Assembly: GCF_005222485.1 (NCBI RefSeq)
Contig: NZ_CP029078.1
Coordinates: forward strand, 7,751,501 to 7,815,500
Direction of reading: 5' to 3'
From: Streptomyces griseoviridis
GTDB taxonomy: Bacteria; Actinomycetota; Actinomycetes; Streptomycetales; Streptomycetaceae
DNA length: 64,000 nucleotides
In this document: one piece after another, positions 16,861 through 28,298 of the stretch
Layout of the letters: the number at the start of each line of letters is the position of its first letter
Numbering within the stretch: the stretch's first letter is position 1
Notes under the pieces: model-generated
Database searches by the model: none
Told to the model about the DNA's origin: nothing
What the model saw: the letters and a program-made list of their open reading frames with translations, nothing else
Program-made: the position numbers and the translations under genes

Positions 16861-16872
<12 letters not shown>
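16841..16872 (-). terminator. Terminator hairpin downstream of katG
   Basis: A perfect 13-bp inverted repeat (ACCTGACCGGATC and its complement) with a six-base loop, 64 bases past the katG stop on the minus strand. Its right arm merges into the GTCCGGTCAG tandem repeats. Confidence 0.7.
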
Positions 16873-19599
<2,727 letters not shown>

Positions 19600-19600
<1 letters not shown>

Positions 19601-19637
19601 GGCGACCAACCTACCCTCATAAACACGAAGAGTTCAA
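19600..19637 (-). promoter_or_regulatory. furA-katG promoter, probably leaderless
   Basis: Read on the minus strand, a -35 TTGAAC (19632-19637) and a -10 TAGGTT (19608-19613) are separated by 18 bases. The predicted start is about seven bases further, at the A of the furA ATG. The AT-rich flank around the -35 is where FurA would be expected to bind. All of this comes from sequence reading only. Confidence 0.55.
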
Positions 19638-19764
19638 GAAAACGAACGAGCCAAGACTTGGCTGAGATGTATGGGGTGATCTGTCCCGTTACGGGTCGTC
19701 CAGGGGGCGCCCGTCGGATGCCCATCGGGTGCCCTGGAGAAGGCGCCGGCCCCGCGGACGACGA

Positions 19765-19808
19765 ACGGCCGGCGGGGCGCGGAACGGGTCCGCCGCCCTG
19801 CCGGCCGT
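19765..19808 (-). terminator. Hairpin terminator of the LAXTG protein gene
   Basis: ACGGCCGGC pairs with GCCGGCCGT, and the stem continues inward past one mismatch (GGGCG with CGCCC). It lies 23 bases past the stop of the minus-strand surface-protein gene. Confidence 0.65.
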
Positions 19809-19830
19809 CGGGCCGAGAGGTGGTGCCTGA

Positions 19831-21129
19831 CTATGAGCGGGACGCGCGGCGGCGGGCCAGCAGCACCGTACCGGCGCCGAGTCCGACCACCGCGACCGCC
19901 GCGCCCGCGAGCGGCAGGGCGCTCCCCGCGCCGGTGCTCGCCAGGTCGCCCGTGCTGGTCGTGGACGCGTCGGAGCCGCCCGTGGTGGTGGCGGAACCAC
20001 CCGTCGTGGAGCCGGTGGAGCCGGTGGAGCCCGTGGCACCGGTGGAGCCCGTGGAGCCGGTGGTGGTGGAGCCGGAACCGCCGGTGGTCGGGGAGGCGCC
20101 GGGCGACGGGGTCGCGGAACCGCCGGAGCCCGCGCCCGCGCCGGTCACGTCGAGCGAGATGGCGGCCTTGTCGTTGGCGGTCACCTTGTCGAACGGACGG
20201 GAGGCGCCCGCGAGGTTCACGGACCCTTCGGCGCCGGCCACCTTCTTGTCGATCCGCACCTTGAAGGTGTACGTCTCGCCGCCGTCCTCGTCGACCCACG
20301 ACTGCGTGGTGCCGCACGAGTAGCGGCCCGCCGCCTCCTTGTCGCAGTAGCCGTTGCCCTTGGTGACCGTCGTGCCCTGGGGCAGGTCGATCAGCACCTC
20401 GGTCGCGGACTGGCCGATCGGGCGCAGCACCCAGCCGGGACCCGCGTTGGTGAACTTGACCTTCAGGTCGACGACATCGCCGACCGCGCCCTTCACCTGG
20501 GCGCCGGAGACCTGGAAGTCGGCGGTGTTGTCGGCCTTCACGGCGAGGTCGGCGACATCGAAGTCACCGTGACCGCCGGAGGTGGCCGGGGTGGCGTCCG
20601 GCTTCTCGACGAGCTTGAGGGCGGGGTCGGTGCCGCGCACCGGCTCCGCGCCGCTGTCGCCAGGGCCCGCGGGCTCGGTCGCCACGGACACCTGGAGCTG
20701 GTCCCACAGGGCGTGCTTCTCGGCCTTGAGCGTCCAGGTCCGCTCGGGCGCGTAGACGGTGCCCGGCTTGATGGTCTGGTCGAACTCGCAGACCACCTCG
20801 GAGTGGGTGGGCGACTCGTCGTACGAGGGGATCTCGTAGCGCAGGCAGTTGGAGGGCACCTCGGTGTGGCTCAGCCCGCGCGTCACCTCGTACGACAGGT
20901 ACACCTTGTCGAGGGCCGCGCTGCCCGCGTTGGTGAAGGTGGCCGGTACCTCGAAGGTGCTGCCCGGCCGCACCCCTTCGAACGGTCCGAGCTTGCCGAG
21001 CACGAGACCGGGTGCGGAGTCGTCGTCGGCGGCGACGGCGGGGGCGGCACCCAGCGCCATCAGCGCGACGACGCCGACCGCGCCGGCGGTCTGGCGGAGC
21101 GTGCGGCGGCCGGAAGGGGTCTTGGGCAT
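19831..21129 (-). CDS. Sortase-anchored cell-surface protein (LAXTG)
   Basis: 432 residues. An N-terminal Sec signal peptide ends near residue 33 (ALGAAPAVAA). Two beta-rich segments of the kind seen in DUF11-like surface proteins follow (GSTFEVPATFTNAGSAALDK, VDLKVKFTNAGPGW). A Gly/Ser/Thr-only linker covers about residues 335-390. The tail carries LASTG, a hydrophobic segment and RRRASRS. LAXTG is the class E sortase signal of Streptomyces. The protein is expected to be covalently attached to peptidoglycan with its Ser/Thr linker spanning the wall. Ligand or role is unknown, and no sortase gene is in the window. Confidence 0.88.
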   Translation of the reverse strand: MPKTPSGRRTLRQTAGAVGVVALMALGAAPAVAADDDSAPGLVLGKLGPFEGVRPGSTFEVPATFTNAGSAALDKVYLSYEVTRGLSHTEVPSNCLRYEIPSYDESPTHSEVVCEFDQTIKPGTVYAPERTWTLKAEKHALWDQLQVSVATEPAGPGDSGAEPVRGTDPALKLVEKPDATPATSGGHGDFDVADLAVKADNTADFQVSGAQVKGAVGDVVDLKVKFTNAGPGWVLRPIGQSATEVLIDLPQGTTVTKGNGYCDKEAAGRYSCGTTQSWVDEDGGETYTFKVRIDKKVAGAEGSVNLAGASRPFDKVTANDKAAISLDVTGAGAGSGGSATPSPGASPTTGGSGSTTTGSTGSTGATGSTGSTGSTTGGSATTTGGSDASTTSTGDLASTGAGSALPLAGAAVAVVGLGAGTVLLARRRASRS

Positions 21130-21400
21130 GTGGGGGTCCTCGGTGAAACATCGACAACAGGCGGGCGAACTGCGGGAGAACGACGCTCCCGGAAGTCAGA
21201 CGACGACCACGTCCGATCGGTTGTACTCAGGAGCGGCCTCGTTCGGATTTCCTCGGTCATCGGGCCCGCCACCCGGCCCCCACCGGGCTTGCCACCGGGA
21301 CAACTGCCGCCGTCGTGGACGGCACACCGTGCCGAAACCCGGCCGTGATAGAAGCGATCATGACCAACTCTCGCTCGCACCACGCCGGAACGGACGTCCG

Positions 21401-22072
21401 ATGACCGCCGGCGTCGACACCCCCGACGGCCGCGGACGCACCGGCCTCGACCGCACGGGCCTCGACCTGACGGGCAACCCGCGCGTCAAGGTCAGGGACG
21501 TGACCCTGCTCTCCAGCCACTGGTACGTGGAACGCTCCACCACCTACGACCTCCAGCGCTCCGACGGCACCTGGAGCACCCAGCAGCGCGAGACGCACGA
21601 CCGCGGCAACGGCGCCACCATGCTGCTCTACGACGCCGATCGCGAAACCGTCCTGCTCACCCGGCAGTTCCGCTACCCCGTCTATGTCAACGGCCACCCC
21701 GACGGCATGCTCGTCGAGACACCGGGCGGACTCCTCGACGACGAGCACGAGCACCCCGAACTCGCCGTCCGCCGCGAGGTGGTGGAGGAGACCGGGCACA
21801 CCATCGGCGAGGTGCGGCACGTCTTCGACGTCTACATGAGCCCCGGTTCGGTCACCGAGCGGGTCAGCTTCTACGCCGCCGAGTACGGCGCGTCCACCCG
21901 CACCCACGAGGGTGGCGGACTCGACGAGGAGGGCGAGGACATCGAGATCGTCGAACTGCCCTTCCGCCGCGCCCTGGAGATGATCCGCACCGGCGAGATC
22001 GCCGACGCCAAGACCATCATGCTGCTCCAATGGGCGGCCCTGGAGGGGCCGTTCAGCGGCACGAGGCGCTGA
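21401..22072 (+). CDS. Nudix hydrolase, NudK/ADP-ribose pyrophosphatase type
   Basis: 223 residues with a full Nudix box (GGLLDDEHEHPELAVRREVV then EETGH), including the catalytic REVVEE glutamates. The DRETVLLTRQFRYPVYVNG lead-in and late ESVSFYAAEY-type strand resemble GDP-mannose or ADP-ribose pyrophosphatases. It would hydrolyse a nucleoside diphosphate sugar in the cytoplasm. ATG at 21401 is used because the longer frame upstream is Arg/Pro-rich noise. It is convergent with the Nudix-like gene at 22166, and a hairpin lies between them. Confidence 0.9.
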   Translation: MTAGVDTPDGRGRTGLDRTGLDLTGNPRVKVRDVTLLSSHWYVERSTTYDLQRSDGTWSTQQRETHDRGNGATMLLYDADRETVLLTRQFRYPVYVNGHPDGMLVETPGGLLDDEHEHPELAVRREVVEETGHTIGEVRHVFDVYMSPGSVTERVSFYAAEYGASTRTHEGGGLDEEGEDIEIVELPFRRALEMIRTGEIADAKTIMLLQWAALEGPFSGTRR

Positions 22073-22120
22073 ACGGCCTTTCCGAGGTCGTCACCCCACG
22101 CACCCGGCGGGACCCACGCC

Positions 22121-22149
22121 GGTCAAGGCCCAGGCCCGCGGGCCTGACC
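22121..22149. terminator. Hairpin between convergent Nudix genes
   Basis: GGTCA and GGCCC (one bulged A) pair with GGGCC and TGACC around an eight-base loop. The core CAGGCCCGCGGGCCTG at 22131-22146 is also a perfect 16-bp palindrome. It can stop both convergent genes. Confidence 0.65.
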
Positions 22150-22165
22150 GGCGGGCCGTGAACTC

Positions 22166-22702
22166 TCAGAGCACGCAGCCCACATGGGCCAGCGCCTGCT
22201 TGAGCAGCACACCGTGGCCGCCCGGCATCTCGCTCTCCACGGCGGGCGACAGCGCCTCCTGCGGGCTGAACCACACCAGGTCGAGGGCGTCCTGCCGGGG
22301 CCGGCAGTCACCGGTCACCGGCACCACGTAGGCGAGCGACACCGCGTGCTGACGCGGGTCGTGGTACGGCGTGACGCCCTGGGTCGGGAAGTACTCGGCG
22401 ACCGTGAAGGGTTGCAGCGCGGCCGGGATGCGGGGCAGCGCCACCGGACCGAGGTCCTTCTCCAGATGGCGCAGCAGCGCGTCCCTGACCCGCTCGTGGT
22501 GCAGCACCCGGCCCGAGACCAGGGTGCGGCTGACCGTGCCGTCCGGTCCGATCCTCAGCAGCAGGCCGACGCTGGTGACTTCACCACTGTCGTCGACACG
22601 TACGGGCACGGCCTCGACGTACAGGATCGGCATGCGGGCGCGTGCCATCTCCAGTTCGTCGGAGCTGAGCCAGCCGGGCGTCGTTTCGGTCATGTCAGAC
22701 AT
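22166..22702 (-). CDS. Nudix-fold protein of the DUF4916 type
   Basis: 178 residues. It begins WLSSDELEMARARMPILYVEAVPV and contains RIGPDGTVSRTLVSGRVLHHE, a pattern I recognise from a Streptomyces family annotated as Nudix-related DUF4916. A canonical Nudix box is not visible: where one would expect GX5EX7REUXEE there is GRVLHHERVRDALLRHLEKDLG. Catalysis is therefore doubtful or uses other residues. Cytoplasmic, no signal peptide. ATG at 22702 is preferred; a second ATG lies three codons in. Confidence 0.75.
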   Translation of the reverse strand: MSDMTETTPGWLSSDELEMARARMPILYVEAVPVRVDDSGEVTSVGLLLRIGPDGTVSRTLVSGRVLHHERVRDALLRHLEKDLGPVALPRIPAALQPFTVAEYFPTQGVTPYHDPRQHAVSLAYVVPVTGDCRPRQDALDLVWFSPQEALSPAVESEMPGGHGVLLKQALAHVGCVL

Positions 22703-22773
22703 TGCTTGATCATACTTTCAGGAGGGGCCGGGGAGGCGGTGGACCCCGCGAACGTCGACGGCCGCCGGGCGGG

Positions 22774-23586
22774 TCACGGTTTCACGGCCACCGCGCCGTA
22801 CTGCGGTACGACGGCGGGGGAGGCGTCGTCGGCACGCCACTGGGAGCACGACACCAGACCCGGCTCCAGGATGCGCAGGCCGTCGAGGAACGAGGCGATG
22901 TCGGCTCCGCTGCGGGCGGTGATCGGGGGAGTGGCGTTCTCGTTCCAGAACTTCATGGCGGGGATCTGGCCCTCGCCGCCGACCTCCGCGTCGAAGGTGG
23001 GGTGGGTGAGGACCAGGAAGCTGCCCGAGGGCATCACGTCCATGATCCGGCGGGCGACCTCGCGGGCCTCCCCGGTGTCCAGGACGAAGTTCAGGATGCC
23101 CAGCATCATCACGGCGACCGGCTGCCCGAAGTCCAGGGTGCGGCCCGCCTGTTCGAGGATGGCGTCGGGGTCGCGGACGTCCGCGTCGATGTAGTCGGTG
23201 GCGCCCTCGGCCGAGCCGGTCAGCAGGGTGCGGGCGTGCACGAGGACGATCGGGTCGTTGTCGACGTACACGATCCGCGCGTCCGGGGCCACCCGCTGGG
23301 CGATCTCGTGGGTGTTGTCGGCCGTCGGCAGGCCGGTGCCGATGTCGAGGAACTGGCGCACCCCGTGCTCCTCGGCCAGGAAGCGCACCGCCCGGCCGAG
23401 GAACCAGCGGTCGGCGCGGGCGATCTCCCGGATGACCGGGAACATCTCGGCGACCTGCTCGGCGACCTGCTGGTCGACCTCGTAGTTGTCCTTGCCGCCG
23501 ATCCAGTAGTTCCAGACGCGCGCGTTGTGCGCCACACCGGTGTTCAGCCGCGACGATCCACTGGACGCGGTGTGGCTCTCACTCAC
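22774..23586 (-). CDS. SAM-dependent methyltransferase, DUF574 type
   Basis: 270 residues. The N-terminus (NTGVAHNARVWNYWIGGKDNYEVD) and the glycine-rich SAM site (QFLDIGTGLPTADNTHEIA) mark the large actinomycete family Methyltransf_19/DUF574, which is abundant in Streptomyces and mostly without known substrates. The GTG start at 23586 has AAGGAG eight bases upstream; the longer frame lacks an RBS. It is a single gene, separated by about 100 bases from the lipoprotein gene behind it. Confidence 0.9.
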   Translation of the reverse strand: MSESHTASSGSSRLNTGVAHNARVWNYWIGGKDNYEVDQQVAEQVAEMFPVIREIARADRWFLGRAVRFLAEEHGVRQFLDIGTGLPTADNTHEIAQRVAPDARIVYVDNDPIVLVHARTLLTGSAEGATDYIDADVRDPDAILEQAGRTLDFGQPVAVMMLGILNFVLDTGEAREVARRIMDVMPSGSFLVLTHPTFDAEVGGEGQIPAMKFWNENATPPITARSGADIASFLDGLRILEPGLVSCSQWRADDASPAVVPQYGAVAVKP

Positions 23587-23690
23587 TGCTCTGCTCCTTC
23601 TCGCACGGCCTGGGCCCTTCGCCGCCATTGTGCATCCCGGTGATCAGGGTGTCCCGGGAATCGGCCGATCAGGTGTGCGGAGGGGTGACG

Positions 23691-24539
23691 TCAGTCGAAC
23701 TGTCCGGGGTTCGGGGCGGGTGTCTTGCCCGCGAGGACGTCCTTGAGGCGCTGGGTGCCCTGTTCGACGGCCTCCTTCACCGACTCCTGCTGGCCGCCGC
23801 CGAGGCCGCCCGCCGTCACGGTGATCGCGTCGTCCCCCACCCGCACGGCGGCGACGTCCAGGGTGAGCGTGGTCGGGGAGCCGTCGACGTTGCCCTGGAC
23901 GGTGACCCGCAGCCCCTGCCGCGCGTCACCCTCGTTCGGCACCGACTCCTCGGTGACCCGCACCGCCCGCTTGCCGCCCTTGCCGGTCGCGGTGAACGAC
24001 GCGCACTTGGCGGGCAGCGTGCGCATCCAGGTCAGCGCGGCGTCGAGGCGGGCCGGGTCGTAGGCGGCGACCTGGTAGAACAGCCGCGAGTCGCCGTCCT
24101 GGAAGCCGGTGACCGCGGACGGCCCGGACGGCTTGCCCAGCAGCGCGTCGCCGTACAGGGAGTCGAGCAGCTTCTGGCAGTCGGCCGCGTCGGTCTTCGC
24201 GGTCAGGAAGCCGGCCACGTCGACCTTGCCGACGAGCAGGCTCTCCCGCCATCTCCCGGCGCTCTTGACCTGCGTCCAGTCGTCCTCGATGTCACCTTCG
24301 GTGATCAGCGCGGTCCGCGCGCCCGCCGTGGTCAGCCGGTTCGACGGCGAGGCCGTGGGGGAGGCGGAGGGCGAGTCGGCGGCGACCGGTGAGGCGGCCG
24401 CCCCGGTGGCGTCCACGGCGTCGGAGGACCCGGAGGCACGGGAGGCGCCGCCGTCCGAACAGGCCGCGGTGGTCAGCAGCGCGCCCGCGGCCACGGCGGT
24501 CGCGAGCACACGGGCGGGACGGGACGGGCGACGGGCCAT
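23691..24539 (-). CDS. Putative lipoprotein
   Basis: 282 residues with a lipoprotein signal: basic start MARRPSRPAR, hydrophobic core, and a lipobox ending in TAAC near residue 27. A Ser/Pro/Ala-rich linker follows (about residues 45-68), then a soluble domain of about 210 residues with no recognised catalytic motif. Its pattern (two-halved, with AADCQKLLDSLYG and LPAKCASFTATG cysteine segments) resembles other uncharacterised Streptomyces lipoproteins. It would be anchored to the outer face of the cytoplasmic membrane. Confidence 0.85.
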   Translation of the reverse strand: MARRPSRPARVLATAVAAGALLTTAACSDGGASRASGSSDAVDATGAAASPVAADSPSASPTASPSNRLTTAGARTALITEGDIEDDWTQVKSAGRWRESLLVGKVDVAGFLTAKTDAADCQKLLDSLYGDALLGKPSGPSAVTGFQDGDSRLFYQVAAYDPARLDAALTWMRTLPAKCASFTATGKGGKRAVRVTEESVPNEGDARQGLRVTVQGNVDGSPTTLTLDVAAVRVGDDAITVTAGGLGGGQQESVKEAVEQGTQRLKDVLAGKTPAPNPGQFD

Positions 24540-24712
24540 CGCGGATGCCTCCTCGGGACAGGGCGTGTCCTCAGCGCACCACCGGGAGGGGGGCGCCACC
24601 AGCGCACGGAGCCGTCCGGGTGAGGGGAGGGGGGCGAGGGGAGGGGCGACGGGAGGAGAGGGGCGAGGGGAGGGGTGGTGAGGCGGTCACCGCGCGCCCG
24701 CGACGCGAGGCG

Positions 24713-25231
24713 TCACGGCGGGCTCGCGCCGTCGTCGGGCCGGGAGTGGTGCGGGAGGTGCGGGTGGTGGGGGTGGTGAGGGTGCTGCGGGTGGTGGGGG
24801 AGATGAGGGCGGGGCGGGAGGTGGGGGCGGTGCGGGGGATGCTCAGGGTCCTCACGGTGTGCCCGGTCCTCACGGTGCGCCCGGTCCTCCTGGTGTGCCC
24901 GGTCCTCACGGTGCGCCCGGTCCTCCTGGTGTGCCCGGTCCTCACGGTGCGGCCGGTCCTCCTGGTGTGCCTGTTCGGCTCGTGCCTCGCGCTCCGCGCG
25001 GCCCGTCTCCAGGACCCGCACCCGGCGTCCGCCGCAGCGGGGGCAGACCGCGTCGGTGAGCGGTGAGCGCACGGAACGGCCCGCCTCGTCGACGTACTCC
25101 TGGGTGGCGCCGCCCGTCGGGGCCAGCGGGTCGGTGAAGAACAGCAGCCGGAACGTGGCCTCCCAGCTGTGCCCGCAGCTCCCGCAGACGAACGTGAAGG
25201 TCTCCGGCACCTCGTGGGGCTGCTCCGTCAT
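24713..25231 (-). CDS. Zinc-ribbon protein with repetitive His-rich tail
   Basis: 172 residues. The N-terminal 75 residues are a compact zinc ribbon with two CxxC knuckles ([10 protein letters not shown] and VCPRCGGRR). From about residue 83 the protein becomes low-complexity: about seven hexapeptide units of the form AH(Q/R)EDR, then a His-Pro tail ([17 protein letters not shown]). The tail could bind Ni, Zn or Cu, or be neutral slippage product. ATG at 25231 follows GGAGGT. Function unknown. Confidence 0.75.
   Translation of the reverse strand: MTEQPHEVPETFTFVCGSCGHSWEATFRLLFFTDPLAPTGGATQEYVDEAGRSVRSPLTDAVCPRCGGRRVRVLETGRAEREARAEQAHQEDRPHREDRAHQEDRAHREDRAHQEDRAHREDRAHREDPEHPPHRPHLPPRPHLPHHPQHPHHPHHPHLPHHSRPDDGASPP
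24847..24972. repeat. Seven tandem 18-bp units inside the zinc-ribbon gene
   Basis: Seven copies of an 18-bp unit (GGTCCTCACGGTGTGCCC and close variants) lie head to tail. The period is a multiple of three, so copy-number changes would keep the reading frame; it encodes the AHxEDR units on the minus strand. Copies alternate between CAC and CCT at the fourth position pair, which points to expansion of a two-unit block. Confidence 0.9.
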
Positions 25232-25377
25232 GGGACCGACCTCCTGCTGGCGCGCGCCGACCCGGGCCCCCAGCGCACAACGGCGCACCCGGTTCGGCAA
25301 CTCGAACGCCCCGCCCGGCATGCCCGCCGCCGCTCCCGCCACGACACTGGCCAGCAAGCCGACCCGAAGGAGTGACC

Positions 25378-25845
25378 ATGCTGCCCGGATTCTTCACCAG
25401 GGCGGTCCAGTCGCTGCTCGCCCGCGAGGGCCGCTCCCTGCATGCCAAGGCGGCGGGCGCGACGACCGCCGCCCTGGTGGTGGTGCTGTTCCTCGGCGCC
25501 TGGGCGGTCGTCACCGTCGAACGGGGTGCCGCGCGCGCCAACCTGGAGACGTATCCGCAGGGCCTGTGGTGGTCGATCGAGACCGCGACGACCGTCGGAT
25601 ACGGCGACTTCTACCCCGTCACCCTCGGGGGCCGGCTGATCGGCACGGTCGTCATGATCATCGGGATCACCACGTACGGCATGGTCACCGCGGCCCTCGC
25701 CACCTGGTTCGTCGGCCGCGAACAGCGCAGACGGCACCGGATGTACGACGGGGCACGGGAGTTGGGTGAGGAGACGGCCCGCGCGCTGCACGAGCGGTTC
25801 GACCGGCTGGAGCGGATGATGGCGGGCAAGGGCGAGCGGGACTGA
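25378..25845 (+). CDS. Two-TM potassium channel
   Basis: 155 residues with the KcsA-like plan: TM1 about 27-46, pore helix WWSIETAT, selectivity filter TVGYGD at 72-77, TM2 about 85-110, and a charged cytoplasmic helix (ARALHERFDRLERMM). The extracellular turret is short. It should form a tetrameric K+ channel in the cytoplasmic membrane. ATG at 25378 is preferred over GTG 25372 because GAAGGAG sits just before it. No regulatory RCK domain is attached. Confidence 0.93.
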   Translation: MLPGFFTRAVQSLLAREGRSLHAKAAGATTAALVVVLFLGAWAVVTVERGAARANLETYPQGLWWSIETATTVGYGDFYPVTLGGRLIGTVVMIIGITTYGMVTAALATWFVGREQRRRHRMYDGARELGEETARALHERFDRLERMMAGKGERD

Positions 25846-25855
25846 GGGGCCCAGG

Positions 25856-25891
25856 GGCCCAACAGGTCCTGATCGGTGTCCTGTTCGGGCC
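25856..25891 (+). terminator. Hairpin terminator of the K+ channel gene
   Basis: GGCCC plus AACAGG pairs with CCTGTT plus GGGCC (one bulged base) around a 13-base loop, 11 bases after the channel stop. Confidence 0.65.
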
Positions 25892-25941
25892 GGGCCCCGT
25901 CCTCGACGTCGTCACCCCGCGCCGTCTGCCGCCCGTCTGCC

Positions 25942-25980
25942 GACGCCATCCGATGGCGCCATCCTCCGATGGATGGCGTC
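25942..25980 (-). terminator. Nested palindrome, likely terminator of the Dps-like gene
   Basis: GACGCCATCC (25942-25951) pairs perfectly with GGATGGCGTC (25971-25980). The loop itself contains the perfect palindrome GATGGCGCCATC (25952-25963). It lies 28 bases past the stop of the minus-strand Dps-like gene. Confidence 0.6.
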
Positions 25981-26007
25981 CTTGACGGGGCGTCAGTTCG
26001 CGCGGCG

Positions 26008-26490
26008 TCAGCTCTCGTTCGGCCAGTCCTCCGCCGCGAACATCCAGCGCTGCTTCTCCAGTTCGGCGGTGAGGGAGATCAGCAGGTCCTGGGAGACCGG
26101 GTCGGGCCGGTCGGTCGCGGCGATCCGGGCGCGCAGCCGTCCGATGGCCGCCTCCAGCGTCTCCACCATCAGCCGCACCACGTCGGAGTCACGCAGCCAG
26201 CCGTCCTTCGGGCTCGGCAGCGTGAACGCGGCGGCGATCGTCTCGGGACGGCCGTCCGGCGTCACCCCGAGCGCGGCGGCGCGCTCCGCGACCGTGTCGG
26301 CGTAGGCGCGGGCGGTGTCCACCACCTCGTCCAGTTGCAGATGGACGGAGCGGAACCGCGGTCCGACGATGTTCCAGTGGGCCTGCTTGGCGATCAGCGA
26401 GAGCCCGAGCAGATCCACGAGGGTGCCCTGGAGGGCCTCCCCTGTGATGTCGCGGTCCGGGTCGGGCAGGGTGCTCTTCACCACGGTCAT
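26008..26490 (-). CDS. Dps-like ferritin / DNA-protection protein
   Basis: 160 residues, normal Dps size. The ferroxidase signature is visible: AKQAHWNIVGPRF (His/Trp helix), then HLQLDEVVDTARAYADTVAERAAALG with the Asp/Glu ligands on the next helix. Dps proteins form 12-subunit cages that oxidise Fe(II) with H2O2 and protect DNA. ATG at 26490 follows GGAGA. The long upstream extension of the frame is Arg/Pro-rich and not used. No basic DNA-binding tail is seen, so the role may be iron storage and detoxification. Confidence 0.9.
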   Translation of the reverse strand: MTVVKSTLPDPDRDITGEALQGTLVDLLGLSLIAKQAHWNIVGPRFRSVHLQLDEVVDTARAYADTVAERAAALGVTPDGRPETIAAAFTLPSPKDGWLRDSDVVRLMVETLEAAIGRLRARIAATDRPDPVSQDLLISLTAELEKQRWMFAAEDWPNES

Positions 26491-26688
26491 ACGGGTGTCT
26501 CTCCTTCGGTGACAGGGCCCTTCGGCCATCGGGGCCCTCGCCGGCCGGGACCCTGGACGACCAGGGCCTTCGGCGGCGGGGGCTCTCCGAGCGCGGGTGC
26601 CCGGCGCGGACCGGCGCAAACACCCTCCCGGACGCGCCGAGGGCGCGCGGATCTTCCCAGCGGCCCGATGCGCGGTCTATAGTCCAAA

Positions 26689-26749
26689 ACTAGCGGTGCT
26701 AATTTATTCGGAGGTGTCCCGAACGCTTCGCGGGCGTCGCTCGAAGCGT
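26689..26749 (+). promoter_or_regulatory. Candidate operator and 5'-UTR hairpin before the thiolase gene
   Basis: An imperfect palindrome ACTAGC-GGT-GCTAAT lies at 26689-26703 in an AT-rich pocket. It is followed by a perfect ACGCTTCG / CGAAGCGT stem (26723-26730 and 26742-26749) that can be extended by CCCG/CGGG past one bulged A. The hairpin is 15 bases before the AGGAG ribosome site, so it may affect translation or mRNA stability, or bind a regulator. Confidence 0.45.
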
Positions 26750-26776
26750 CGGGCACGGTCGGTCAGGAGTCCTGTC

Positions 26777-27964
26777 GTGCGTCCCGTCCACTTCGCGGCA
26801 GCGCGCCGCACCCCCATCGGCAAGCTCCGCGGCTCCCTGTCCACCGTGCGCCCCGACGACCTCGCGGCCGGCGTGATCCGCGGCCTGGTCGCCGACCTGC
26901 CCGGCCTCGACCCGGCCAGGATCGACGACGTCTACTGGGGCGCCGCCAACCAGGCGGGCGAGGACAACCGCAACGTCGCCCGGATGGCCGCCCTCCTCGC
27001 CGGCCTGCCCGAGACCGTGCCGGGCGCCACCGTCAACCGGCTCTGCGCCTCCGGCCTCGAAGCCGTCACCCTCGCCGCCCGCACCGTCGCCGCGGGCGAG
27101 GCCGACATCGTCCTCGCGGGCGGCTCCGAGTCGATGAGCCGCGCCCCCTTCGTGCTGCCCCGCCCCGACGAGGCGCTCCCGCACCGGATGGAGACCGCCG
27201 ACACCCGCCTCGGCTGGCGGCTGGTCAACCCCGCGATGAAGGACCTGCACGGACTGCTCCCGATGGGCGGGACCGCCGAGGAGGTCGCCGAACGGTACGG
27301 CGTCACCCGCGAACGCCAGGACGAGTTCGCGCTGCGCAGCCACCGACGCGCCGCCGAGGCCCGCGAGAACGGCCACTTCGACGACGAACTCCTGCCCGTG
27401 GAACGCCCGGACGGTGTGGTCGTCGACACCGACGAATGCGTCCGCGAGGACACCTCGTACGAGAAGCTCGCCCGCCTCAAGCCGGTCTTCCGCGCCGGCG
27501 GCACGGTCACCGCGGGCAACGCCTCCCCGATGAACGACGGCGCCGCGGGACTCGTCCTGGTCAGCGAAGAGGCCCTGAACGAGCTGGGGTTGGAGTCGCT
27601 CGGCCGGTACGTGGCCGGCGCCTCGGCGGGCGTGCACCCCGACGTGATGGGCATCGGGCCGGTGCCCGCCACCCGCAAGGCGCTGGCCCGCGTGGGGTGG
27701 AGCGTCCAGGACGTCCAAGAGGCCGAGTTCAACGAGGCGTTCGCCGCCCAGGCTCTCGCCTGCGTCGACCAACTCGGCGTCGATCCCGACCTGGTCAACC
27801 CGAGCGGCGGCGCGATCGCCCTCGGCCACCCCCTGGGCTGTTCGGGCGCCCGCATCCTGACCACCCTCCTGCACCGCATGCGCCGCACGGGCGCGGACCG
27901 CGGCCTCGCCACGATGTGCGTGGGCGTGGGGCAGGGGAGCGCGGTGCTGGTGGAACGCCACTAG
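26777..27964 (+). CDS. Acetyl-CoA acetyltransferase / 3-ketoacyl-CoA thiolase
   Basis: 395 residues, normal thiolase length. The nucleophilic cysteine lies in [11 protein letters not shown]. The catalytic His is in [16 protein letters not shown] and the second Cys in MCVGVGQG; the NEAFAAQ motif is present too. It catalyses reversible Claisen condensation or thiolysis in fatty-acid or aromatic (beta-ketoadipyl-CoA) breakdown. The GTG start at 26777 has AGGAG seven bases upstream. It is a single gene with no beta-oxidation partner nearby, so the exact substrate is open. Confidence 0.95.
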   Translation: MRPVHFAAARRTPIGKLRGSLSTVRPDDLAAGVIRGLVADLPGLDPARIDDVYWGAANQAGEDNRNVARMAALLAGLPETVPGATVNRLCASGLEAVTLAARTVAAGEADIVLAGGSESMSRAPFVLPRPDEALPHRMETADTRLGWRLVNPAMKDLHGLLPMGGTAEEVAERYGVTRERQDEFALRSHRRAAEARENGHFDDELLPVERPDGVVVDTDECVREDTSYEKLARLKPVFRAGGTVTAGNASPMNDGAAGLVLVSEEALNELGLESLGRYVAGASAGVHPDVMGIGPVPATRKALARVGWSVQDVQEAEFNEAFAAQALACVDQLGVDPDLVNPSGGAIALGHPLGCSGARILTTLLHRMRRTGADRGLATMCVGVGQGSAVLVERH

Positions 27965-28008
27965 GGTCTGTTGTCGGGATCAAGCGGCGCCGGGGTCGGG
28001 CGATCGGT

Positions 28009-28078
28009 CGTCCCACCGTCGCGTCGTCCCACCGTCCCACCGTCCCACCGTCCCGTCGTCCCGTCGTCCCGCTGTCCC
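28009..28078. repeat. CCCACCGTC tandem tract
   Basis: Short direct repeats (CCCACCGTC, then CCCGTCGTC) run through the 334-base gap between the thiolase and the TauE-like gene. No gene is seen in this gap. Confidence 0.8.
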
Positions 28079-28118
28079 TTTGGATCGGGCGGGGGCCGGG
28101 GTCCTACGCGGGCCGTGT

Positions 28119-28213
28119 GGCGCTCGGAGTGAGGGCCGGCCGTACCGTGCTCGGGATGAGGGCCGTGCGGTGCTCGGGGTGAAGGGCGTGTGGTGCTCGG
28201 GGTGAGGGGCGGT
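28119..28213. repeat. Degenerate 23-bp repeats
   Basis: About four copies of GTGCTCGGGGTGAGGGC plus a variable spacer, with a period near 23 bp, fill the rest of the gap before the TauE-like gene. They may be iterons or slippage products. No open frame or hairpin of note. Confidence 0.65.
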
Positions 28214-28298
28214 CGCCGGGGCGGGACCCGGGCCCGGTGGTCATCTGCCGAGACGCTCCTTACGCGTCCGGTTGTATGGACATAGCATCGGTCTCCGC

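Noticed and set aside
24847..24972. Possible CRISPR array (seven repeats)
   Set aside because: Units are contiguous with no unique spacers and a period of 18 bp, and they encode protein repeats. The other tandem tracts (28009-28213, 38700-38744) fail for the same reason.
26699..27961. Antisense frame opposite the thiolase
   Set aside because: Shadow frame; the thiolase has full active-site motifs and an RBS.
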